DNA from: CAZBBC01 sp964489835
GTDB taxonomy: Bacteria > Calditrichota > Calditrichia > JAJRVZ01
NCBI GenBank assembly: GCA_964489835.1
Contig: CAZBBC010000079.1
Span: 1-19,786, forward strand
Direction of reading: 5' to 3'
DNA length: 19,786 nucleotides
Position 1 is the first letter of the stretch; the number at the start of each line of letters is the position of its first letter. Of this stretch, positions 7,993 to 14,505 are shown one piece after another. Below the pieces are notes generated by a model. The model saw nothing but the letters and a program-made list of their open reading frames with translations, ran no database searches and had not been told where the DNA came from. The position numbers and the translations under genes were made by a program.

Positions 7993-8463
7993 ATGAAAAA
8001 AATAATCATCACCGTGCTTTTGCTTTCAATCCTTGCGCCGGGATTTACACAGGAGGCGCAAACGCCTCTTCAGTACGGGGACCGGCCGGCGCAGTATATT
8101 CTTGGCGGGGAATCAGATATTTTACTAATCAGGGTCAATTTGTGGGGCCATATCCAGCGACCCGGTATTTACAGTATTCCCAACAGTTACGGTCTGATTG
8201 ATTTGATTTCATCGGCCGGAGGACCGCTGAGTACGGCGCGCTTGAGTGATGTCCGGATTATTCGAAGCAATCAACAGGTGATCAATGTGGACGTTGAGCA
8301 GTTTATTAAAACCGGGAACAGTGAATTACTACCTTTGTTGCAACCGGGCGATACGATCATCGTCTCCGGAAGCGCTTACGATGTATTTACGAAGTTTCTT
8401 GGGATCGTTCGTGATATTGCCATTATTGCCAATGCCGTTTATCTTATCAGCCGTATTGATTAA
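7993..8463 (+). CDS. Small SLBB-domain envelope protein
   Basis: The start is the ATG at 7993, 13 bases after the lipoprotein stop, with an AGGA six bases upstream; it gives a good signal peptide (MKKIIITVLLLSILAPGFTQ). The product has 156 residues. A single SLBB (soluble-ligand-binding beta-grasp) domain covers ~45-125: VNLWGHIQRPGIYSIP, GLIDLISSAGGP, DVRIIR, LLQPGDTIIVSG. The C-terminus is a hydrophobic helix (KFLGIVRDIAIIANAVYLI). SLBB domains occur in Wza-type polysaccharide export proteins, but the poly-export domain that normally precedes SLBB is missing, and there is no lipobox. It could bind a surface glycan such as the anchor polysaccharide used in T9SS attachment; this is inference from position. 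A short AT-rich inverted repeat (GATATAT/ATATATC, 8468-8488) follows the stop. Confidence 0.75.
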   Translation: MKKIIITVLLLSILAPGFTQEAQTPLQYGDRPAQYILGGESDILLIRVNLWGHIQRPGIYSIPNSYGLIDLISSAGGPLSTARLSDVRIIRSNQQVINVDVEQFIKTGNSELLPLLQPGDTIIVSGSAYDVFTKFLGIVRDIAIIANAVYLISRID

Positions 8464-8530
8464 AGGGGATATATTCTAGCCATATATCTTGTAGGTATTA
8501 GGAAATAATTGGGAACTTGGAATTGGGAAT

Positions 8531-8579
8531 AGAAAGCAGAAAGCAGAAAGCAGAGAGCAGAGAGCAGAAAGCAGTAAGC
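8531..8579 (+). repeat. Heptamer tandem array, seven copies
   Basis: Seven consecutive 7-base units of the form AG(A/T)(A/G)AGC occupy exactly 49 bases: three AGAAAGC, two AGAGAGC, one AGAAAGC and one AGTAAGC. Just upstream (8512-8530) is a second period-7 run of GGAACTT/GGAATTG/GGAAT words. It lies between the SLBB gene and the outer-membrane pair, is not coding, and is not CRISPR-like because it has no spacers. Origin by slippage is likely. Confidence 0.85.
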
Positions 8580-8890
8580 CGGCTGGTTTTCAGATTTTAG
8601 TTATCAGTAATTTTCATTGGAGCCAGTTCCTAAATTCGAGTTAAAAGTAAAAGATGAACGCTTAGATTTCACAACTAAGAATTTTTAGTTAATATTTAAA
8701 GCTGGTGACAGAGTGGTCGATCATTCGAAAATACGACTAATTATGAGCAATCCACGATCTGTTAGTTAATTTATGCTTGTAATCAGAGTAGTGATTATTA
8801 TTGTTTTTCTTTTAAAATTAAATTATTTTTTATAACATGATTGGTTGTTATTTATAGGTTTCCAGATTACATTTATATTTACTTCATTTT
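8580..8890. other. AT-rich intergenic stretch, no gene seen
   Basis: This stretch is strongly AT-rich and has stop codons in every frame I followed. The only local structure I see is a weak hairpin, AACTAA at 8673-8678 with TTAGTT at 8685-8690. I find no tRNA, riboswitch or repeat in it. Confidence 0.5.
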
Positions 8891-8892
8891 GC

Positions 8893-8923
8893 TTGACAAA
8901 AATAATTTAAATTTCTAATTTTC
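8893..8923 (+). promoter_or_regulatory. Putative promoter for the outer-membrane protein pair
   Basis: TTGACA at 8893-8898 is a perfect -35 hexamer. Seventeen bases later comes TAATTT (8916-8921), a moderate -10; read instead as the Bacteroidetes pattern TAnnTTTG, TAATTTTC at 8916-8923 differs only at the last base and lies 20 bases after the TTG. A strong Shine-Dalgarno (GGGAGG, 8945-8950) and the ATG at 8956 follow. The 492-base gap upstream supports an independent promoter here. Confidence 0.45.
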
Positions 8924-8955
8924 ATGCAATTATCTAATCATTTTGGGAGGATGGG

Positions 8956-10086
8956 ATGAAGCGGCTTTGCTTACTATTAATAGTTATATTTCTTACCTCG
9001 ATAGCCCTTGCTCAAACCCCAACGACGGGTAGTCGGTCATTATTACATACGCACACGGCGCGAACTTTTGATCAGGGACGTCTGGAAATCTATACGAATC
9101 TTGATTTTTATACAAAATTGGGAGAGTTTATCGGTGCCGCTCCCAGTAATTTTGCGGCCGCCAATTATTGGGTCGTGGCCAGTAATATTTTTACAACCTA
9201 TGGCATTATTGATAATCTGGATATCTCCCTTGGACTACGGTTGTATCAGGATACCAATCGGCTTAATACGGCAAATATTCCCGATGATCTTTTCCTGACC
9301 ATAAAATCCGGTTCCTATGATTTTGGTTCCCGGCATTTATATGGCGCCGGTATGTTGAATTTCAGGTTTCCCCTGGGGGAGGTTCCCAACGATTTTTATA
9401 TCGATTATTCCAGTGGCAGTATAGAATATGGGCTTATGGCCGCATTTTCCTATTTTGTCGATCCTTACCTGCTCAGCCGTAATTTTTCCGCCCATCTGAA
9501 TCTGGGCTGGTACAACCATAATGATGCCGGTAAGGTCGTCTATGAAAGAAGAGGTGTGGAGCAAAAAGCCCGCTTTAATGCCACCAAGTTACAATACGGC
9601 CTCGGATTTGTTTATCCGGTGGGATTGATGGATCTGATGCTCGAGGTGAATGGGATTTCCTGGATTGAGCAGCCGGATACGATGGTCTATGGTCGTGAGG
9701 ATTATATGTATGTAACCCCGGCCATTCGCTTTAAACCGTATCGGTGGTTATATGCCGATTTGGGTGTGGATATCAGGATTTCAGGCGATGAAGATGAAAC
9801 CCGTGGAGTTGCTATCGCAAAAAATTTAGATCTCCCCAATTATGTTGACTGGAAGGCCTGGCTGGCTTTAAATTTTACCATCCTGCCGTTAGCCCCTTCG
9901 GAGCAAACCCCGGAAGAGATGGAGCGGGATAGATTTAATAAACGTGTCGACTTTTTCCAGAATATCATTGAAGAACGTGAACGTATCGAGAATGTACAGG
10001 AAGAGTTAGATCAGTTAAAACGCGAACGTGAAGAAGCGGAAAAAGAACTCGAGGAGTTAAAGCAAATCCTTGAAGAAGAAGGTTGA
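8956..10086 (+). CDS. Outer-membrane beta-barrel protein with C-terminal coiled coil (paralogue 1)
   Basis: A protein of 376 residues. The ATG follows GGGAGG by five bases. The signal peptide is MKRLCLLLIVIFLTSIALAQ. The body (~25-315) has the short alternating strands and aromatic-girdle residues of an outer-membrane barrel, for example RLEIYTNLDFYTKLGEF, NYWVVASNIFTTYGI and SAHLNLGWYNHN, with a probable last strand WKAWLALNFTILPL. After a linker (APSEQTPEEMERDR) residues ~327-376 form a highly charged, heptad-rich coiled coil (ENVQEELDQLKREREEAEKE) that ends acidic. That tail should lie in the periplasm if the barrel inserts normally. A paralogue follows 52 bases downstream, so the pair is probably co-transcribed. 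I do not recognise a named family and the substrate or role is unknown. Confidence 0.75.
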   Translation: MKRLCLLLIVIFLTSIALAQTPTTGSRSLLHTHTARTFDQGRLEIYTNLDFYTKLGEFIGAAPSNFAAANYWVVASNIFTTYGIIDNLDISLGLRLYQDTNRLNTANIPDDLFLTIKSGSYDFGSRHLYGAGMLNFRFPLGEVPNDFYIDYSSGSIEYGLMAAFSYFVDPYLLSRNFSAHLNLGWYNHNDAGKVVYERRGVEQKARFNATKLQYGLGFVYPVGLMDLMLEVNGISWIEQPDTMVYGREDYMYVTPAIRFKPYRWLYADLGVDIRISGDEDETRGVAIAKNLDLPNYVDWKAWLALNFTILPLAPSEQTPEEMERDRFNKRVDFFQNIIEERERIENVQEELDQLKREREEAEKELEELKQILEEEG

Positions 10087-10138
10087 TCATCAGACGTTCT
10101 TGCAAATTCATCCGGTATCGATCGATTAAGGGCATGAG

Positions 10139-11278
10139 ATGAAAAAACTACTTCCTCTCTTATTTATACTCCTTATAACGATAAGCGGTTTTGGTCAGAA
10201 TCCCGGGACCACCGGGAGCTTTGGGTTTTTTCATACCCATGAAGGCCGGGTTCTGATGCCGGGACGCTTGGATTTTTGGACCAATCTGAATTTTTGGACA
10301 AAACTGGGTGAATTTATCACCCAGGCCCCGGAAGATTTTGAGGCCGCCAATTATTGGCTGGTCGCGGGGAACATTTCCACCACCTATGGTATCTTCAATC
10401 ATCTGGATGCCACCTTAGCCTTACGTGTTTATCAGGATACCCATCATGAAAATACAGCCAATGTGCCGGGCGACCTTTTTCTTACGCTAAAAGGGGGTTC
10501 CTTCAATCTTAGTTACGGTCACTTTTCCGCTGCCCTGTTAACCACCCTTCGATTCCCTACCGGTGAAAAGCATAATTATCCCTTGGCTGAATATGCCAGT
10601 GGCACCATGGAATACGGTTTTTTAGGTGCAATTTCTTATTATCAAAATGCTTATCTGCCCGGCCAGGGTATAAGTGTTCATTTTAACTTCGGTTGGTGGA
10701 ATCATAATGAAAAAGGCAAGGAAATTGATATCCCAAACAGACCGACAAGAACGGCGACCGTTTCTTCTTCCGAATTACAGATGATGATTGCTACCGCCAT
10801 ACCTGCCGGATTGTTCCAGCTGAGAATGGAGCTAACAGGCATTATTTTTACCAAAGAACCCGATCCTTTTATCTACAGTGCCGAGGAATATGCCTATATC
10901 ACACCGGCCATCCGTTATTCACCTTACCGATGGCTTTCGATCGATCTGGGGGCTGATTTAAGGATTTCACCGGGAGACCGGCAGCGTACGAACGGTGTCC
11001 CTGATTTTTCGACACGGCTGGATCTTCCCAAAAATTATCCCCCCTGGAAAGTACAATTGGGAATGAAACTCAGTCTCCTGCCTGCTGGTATCCGTGAACA
11101 ATATGGGGGTGGCGTTGATAATATAGAAATCAAAAGACGGATGGATTTTTACGAAAAAGTCATGGAGGAGAAGGAAAAGGCCGCAGGTATGGAAGAGGAA
11201 ATTGAAAGAATACGGAAGTTAAGAGAAGAAGCTGATGTTGAAATAGAAAATCTTAAGGATATCCTGGAAGAAGAATAA
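10139..11278 (+). CDS. Outer-membrane beta-barrel protein with C-terminal coiled coil (paralogue 2)
   Basis: A protein of 379 residues, preceded by AAGGG seven to eight bases before the ATG, with signal peptide MKKLLPLLFILLITISGFGQ. It aligns along its length with the preceding gene product, roughly half identical by eye. Shared blocks include FHTH/LHTH near the mature N-terminus, TKLGEFI, AANYW, TTYGI, YQDT and TANxPxDLFLT, and a GW(Y/W)NHN strand. The probable last barrel strand is WKVQLGMKLSLLP. A linker rich in Gly leads to a coiled coil at ~331-379 (IKRRMDFYEKVMEEKEKA, then EEIERIRKLREEADVEIE), ending in acidic residues as in its partner. The pair arose by tandem duplication, possibly giving two subunits of one assembly. 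It is the last gene before an intrinsic terminator. Function unknown. Confidence 0.75.
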   Translation: MKKLLPLLFILLITISGFGQNPGTTGSFGFFHTHEGRVLMPGRLDFWTNLNFWTKLGEFITQAPEDFEAANYWLVAGNISTTYGIFNHLDATLALRVYQDTHHENTANVPGDLFLTLKGGSFNLSYGHFSAALLTTLRFPTGEKHNYPLAEYASGTMEYGFLGAISYYQNAYLPGQGISVHFNFGWWNHNEKGKEIDIPNRPTRTATVSSSELQMMIATAIPAGLFQLRMELTGIIFTKEPDPFIYSAEEYAYITPAIRYSPYRWLSIDLGADLRISPGDRQRTNGVPDFSTRLDLPKNYPPWKVQLGMKLSLLPAGIREQYGGGVDNIEIKRRMDFYEKVMEEKEKAAGMEEEIERIRKLREEADVEIENLKDILEEE

Positions 11279-11306
11279 ATATAAATAATAAAAACGAATA
11301 TATTAC

Positions 11307-11344
11307 ATCCTTCTTTGGTTATTTTCCGGAGAAGGATTTTTTTT
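11307..11344 (+). terminator. Intrinsic (Rho-independent) terminator of the outer-membrane pair
   Basis: ATCCTTCT at 11307-11314 pairs perfectly with AGAAGGAT at 11330-11337. Two T-G wobbles and GG/CC extend the stem to about 12 bp with a 7-base loop. The 3' arm runs into eight consecutive T residues (11337-11344). It lies 29 bases after the stop of the second barrel gene. Confidence 0.9.
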
Positions 11345-11459
11345 GTCCTAATTGGAGGATTGTGGCTATCTTGCCATCATAAAGAAAAAGAAGTAAATTA
11401 AATGCTTTAAGAAGCAGATATTGTTTGCTCATCCAGATCCTTTTTTGTAAGGAATGACG

Positions 11460-11505
11460 GTAAAATTAGTGACGGGTCAATTTAATATTGCAAATTTTAC
11501 GGAGG
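11460..11505 (+). promoter_or_regulatory. prfB leader: inverted repeat abutting a strong Shine-Dalgarno
   Basis: GTAAAATT at 11460-11467 and AATTTTAC at 11493-11500 form a perfect 8-bp inverted repeat with a 25-base loop. The 3' arm directly touches GGAGG (11501-11505), the ribosome-binding site four bases before the prfB ATG at 11510. The stem is AT-only apart from its closing pair, so any regulatory role is speculative. The Shine-Dalgarno itself is clear. Confidence 0.4.
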
Positions 11506-11509
11506 AAAA

Positions 11510-12608
11510 ATGAATGCTGAGATAAAAGAGCGAATCAATTTGTCGAAAGAAAGATTGATAAATTTGCGGAGCTATCTTTGACATCGATCAAAAAAGGGAA
11601 GAAATTAATCAATTTGAACAAAAAACCAATGAGCCTGGTTTTTGGGATAATAATGAACAAGCCCAACAGATTCTGAGGGAAATTACTAAACGTAAAAGTT
11701 GGGTGGATGATTGGGATCAGCAGAGGGATCTCTTAGAAGAAATTGAGATTTTTGCAGAACTACAGGAGGAAAACCCGACAGAAAATCTTGAACCGGAGAT
11801 TCAATCGCACCTGAAATCTTTTGAGAATCAACTGGAAAGCCTGGAATTTCGAAGAATGTTTATCGGAACCATGGATCAGCGGAATGCTATCATCACCATT
11901 CATCCAGGTGCCGGAGGAACCGAATCACAGGATTGGGCAGAAATGCTCATGCGGATGTATCTGCGCTACTGTGAAAATTCAGGATTTAAAACAGATACGC
12001 TGGATCTTCAGAGTGGTGAAGAGGCAGGTATTAAAGGTGTAACCATTGAAGTTATCGGAGATTTTGCCTACGGATATCTGCAAGCCGAAGCTGGGGTCCA
12101 TCGCTTGGTAAGAATTTCCCCTTTTGATGCCAATAAACGCCGACATACCTCATTTGCATCCGTATTCGTATTACCTGAGATTGATGATAAAATTGATATC
12201 GAAATTGATCCTGGCGATCTCAAGATCGATACGTATCGTGCCAGCGGAGCCGGCGGACAACATGTAAATAAAACCGATTCAGCCATACGGATCACACATC
12301 TTCCCTCGGGTCTTGTTGTTCAATGCCAGAATGAACGTTCTCAGCATAAAAATAAAGCAAATGCGATGAAGATCCTTGCGGCAAGATTGTATAAATTGGA
12401 AGAAGAAGAGCAGCGAAAAAAGAAGAAAGAAATGGAAAACCAAAAGAAAGATATTTCCTGGGGAAGCCAGATACGCTCTTACATATTTCATCCCTATAAT
12501 CTGGTAAAAGACCATCGCACAAATTATGAAACCAGTAATGTCCAGTCTGTCATGGACGGCCAATTGGATATTTTTATTAAAGAGTACCTGGTCCGTAGAA
12601 AAGATTAA
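11510..12608 (+). CDS. prfB: Peptide chain release factor 2 (RF2), with +1 programmed frameshift
   Basis: RF2 ends translation at UGA and UAA by triggering peptidyl-tRNA hydrolysis in the ribosome. The gene is read in two parts. An ATG at 11510 preceded by GGAGG gives 23 codons ending Tyr-Leu, then an in-frame TGA at 11579-11581. Slipping +1 at CTT T continues at GAC (11580) as DIDQKREEINQ to TAA at 12608; the joined product has 365 residues, the usual RF2 length. Seen in the protein: EPGFWD in the N-terminal domain, the stop-codon-reading tripeptide SPF at 203-205, which marks RF2 rather than RF1, and the catalytic GGQ at 248-250 in RASGAGGQHVNKTDSA. Residues typical of the C-terminal RF domain follow (QNERSQHKNKANAM, YNLVKDHRT). 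The frame opened by the internal GTG at 11703 is only a fragment; the true start is upstream of the shift site. RF2 level feeds back on frameshifting, so the gene is likely autoregulated. A terminator separates it from the genes before. Confidence 0.97.
11568..11582 (+). promoter_or_regulatory. prfB: prfB +1 frameshift site
   Basis: The slippery core is TAT CTT TGA C, with CTT at 11576-11578 and TGA at 11579-11581, as in classic prfB. The internal Shine-Dalgarno-like element is GGAG at 11568-11571, four bases before CTT, weaker than the AGGGGG described for E. coli. When RF2 is scarce the ribosome pauses at UGA and shifts +1 to the GAC frame. Confidence 0.95.
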
Positions 12609-12718
12609 TTGTATTATTATAAATCGTGAGTGTTCGGTTAAAACTTTAATCATTAGCATTTATCACAGGAATATTAAATGGTTTAGAGCTATAATAAACA
12701 TAGAGACTTGATTTAAAG

Positions 12719-12805
12719 AACTCACCCTAAATCCCTCTCTTGGAAAGAGAGGGACTTTAGGGAGCCCCTTCTCTTTTCAAGAGAAGGGGTTTGGGGATGA
12801 GTTTT
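12719..12805. repeat. Multi-stem palindromic intergenic repeat (cloverleaf-like)
   Basis: Two strong hairpins lie inside an outer stem. Hairpin 1 pairs TCCCTCTCTT (12732-12741) with AAGAGAGGGA (12745-12754) and is lengthened by CCCTAAA (12725-12731) with TTTAGGG (12756-12762) across one bulged C. Hairpin 2 pairs CCCCTTCTCTT (12765-12775) with AAGAGAAGGGG (12779-12789). An outer stem AACTCA (12719-12724) pairs with TGAGTT (12798-12803), and TTTGGGG (12790-12796) could compete with TTTAGGG for CCCTAAA. A T-run closes it. From memory similar elements are dispersed in many bacterial genomes; I cannot verify copies here. It may also terminate prfB transcripts. The rest of the 12609-12993 gap is AT-rich and I see no gene in it. 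Confidence 0.8.
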
Positions 12806-12993
12806 TACAATCCTTAATTGAATCATTTCTTTTAAACCGGACATTAATGATTTTAAATAACAAATTACATTTTGAATTATTATAATCATTGTGAATATAA
12901 ACTGAAATATTGATACCTTTAGCTATGAAATAATTAGACTTCCTGATAACGAGACATTAGGGCGGGTGACACTTATTCATACATGGAATATAA

Positions 12994-14499
12994 ATGGAGA
13001 ATGTATTGGAAGAAATTAATCAGTTGATGAGACTTCGCAGGGAAAAATTAAATAAATTGACAGATATGGGGGTCAATCCCTTTGCCTACGCGTTTGAACA
13101 GAGCCATCATTCCAGTGAAATTGTTGAAAAGTTTTCAGAATTGGAGAATAAGACGGTCTCTGTCGCCGGTCGTATAATGTCCCTGCGTTTAATGGGTAAA
13201 GCCGCCTTTTTTCACCTCCAGGATGGTGATGGTAAAATCCAAATATATATAAGAAAAGATAAAGTCGGCGATAGAGATTTTGAGATGTTTAATCTTCTGG
13301 ATATTGGTGATCTGGTTGGGATTGAAGGATTAATATTCAAAACCCGAACCGGGGAAATTTCGGTTTTATCAGAAAAAATTCTATTACTCGCCAAGTCCAT
13401 TCGACCGCTACCCATCGTCAAGGAGAAAATTGAAGAAAATGAGCGTACGGTATATGATCAGTTTGCCGATATTGAAATGCGTTACCGGCAGCGGTATGTC
13501 GATTTAATCGTCAATCCCGAAGTGAGAAATGTATTTATCGCACGAAGTAAAATTGTCACCGCTATCCGTAAATTCCTGAATGATCGTGAGTTTCTGGAAG
13601 TGGAGACACCAGTTCTTCAACCAATATACGGTGGAGCTACCGCAAGGCCATTTATTACACACCACAATGCACTGGATATTGATTTATATTTGCGTATTGC
13701 CAATGAACTATATTTAAAACGTCTCATCGTTGGCGGTTTTGAACGCGTCTATGAATTTTCGAAAGACTTCCGTAATGAAGGGATCGATCGCTTTCATAAT
13801 CCAGAATTTACTCAGGTGGAATTGTATATTGCTTTTAAAGATTATGTCTGGTTGATGAACTTTGTTGAGGAATTATTCAATTTTGTTGTAATAGAAGTAT
13901 GTGGGACAAATAAAATAAATTATCAGGGAAATGAAATCGATATTTCTCCACCCTGGCCGCGTTTATCTATGTTTGATGCTATTAAGGAACAGATTGGGAT
14001 CGATCTTAGTACAATGGATGAGCAATCGCTACGAGAGACGCTGAGAAAACATGATGTTAAAGAAGATCCTTCCATGGGATATGGAAAGCTAGTGGATGCG
14101 ATCTTCGGAGATTGTGTGGAACCAAAATTAATTCAACCGACATTTATCATGGATTATCCCATTGAAATGTCACCTCTGGCTAAAAAACACCGGGATAATC
14201 CCCGCCTGGTTGAACGCTTTGAACCAATTATCGGTGGAAAAGAAATCGGCAATGCCTTTACAGAGTTAAATGATCCGATCGATCAGAAGGAACGATTTAC
14301 TGATCAGATGAAACTACGTGACAAGGGGGATGATGAGGCCCAGGTTATGGATGAGGATTATATCCGGGCTTTGGAATATGGCATGCCGCCAACTGCTGGA
14401 TTAGGAATTGGCATAGACCGGCTGGTTATGTTGCTCACTGATTCGGCAAGTATTCGTGATGTCATATTTTTTCCTCAGATGAGACCGGAAGGAAAATAA
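12994..14499 (+). CDS. lysS: Lysyl-tRNA synthetase, class II
   Basis: This enzyme charges tRNA-Lys with lysine at the expense of ATP in the cytoplasm. The product has 501 residues, normal for bacterial LysS. After an N-terminal helix with the NPFAYAF segment, an OB-fold anticodon-binding domain spans ~53-145 (VSVAGRIMSLRLMGKAAFFH, IQIYIRKD). The class II catalytic core follows, with FLEVETPVLQPIYGGATARP (motif 1 region), motif 2 FRNEGIDRFHNPEFTQVE with Arg260, and motif 3 GLGIGIDRL with Arg476. No frame interruption is visible. The upstream ribosome-binding site is weak. The gap of six bases to lolC suggests one transcript. Confidence 0.97.
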   Translation: MENVLEEINQLMRLRREKLNKLTDMGVNPFAYAFEQSHHSSEIVEKFSELENKTVSVAGRIMSLRLMGKAAFFHLQDGDGKIQIYIRKDKVGDRDFEMFNLLDIGDLVGIEGLIFKTRTGEISVLSEKILLLAKSIRPLPIVKEKIEENERTVYDQFADIEMRYRQRYVDLIVNPEVRNVFIARSKIVTAIRKFLNDREFLEVETPVLQPIYGGATARPFITHHNALDIDLYLRIANELYLKRLIVGGFERVYEFSKDFRNEGIDRFHNPEFTQVELYIAFKDYVWLMNFVEELFNFVVIEVCGTNKINYQGNEIDISPPWPRLSMFDAIKEQIGIDLSTMDEQSLRETLRKHDVKEDPSMGYGKLVDAIFGDCVEPKLIQPTFIMDYPIEMSPLAKKHRDNPRLVERFEPIIGGKEIGNAFTELNDPIDQKERFTDQMKLRDKGDDEAQVMDEDYIRALEYGMPPTAGLGIGIDRLVMLLTDSASIRDVIFFPQMRPEGK

Positions 14500-14505
14500 A
14501 CCCAT

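Noticed and set aside
8531..8579. CRISPR array
   Set aside because: The units are contiguous heptamers with no spacers and no cas gene is nearby.
11703..12608. prfB as a 301-residue protein starting at the internal GTG
   Set aside because: The conserved RF2 N-terminal sequence is present upstream and is joined through the frameshift site at 11576-11582.
12719..12805. tRNA (cloverleaf-like fold)
   Set aside because: The stems are C-run/G-run palindromes with 3-base loops; there is no anticodon arm, TTC T-loop or acceptor/CCA geometry.
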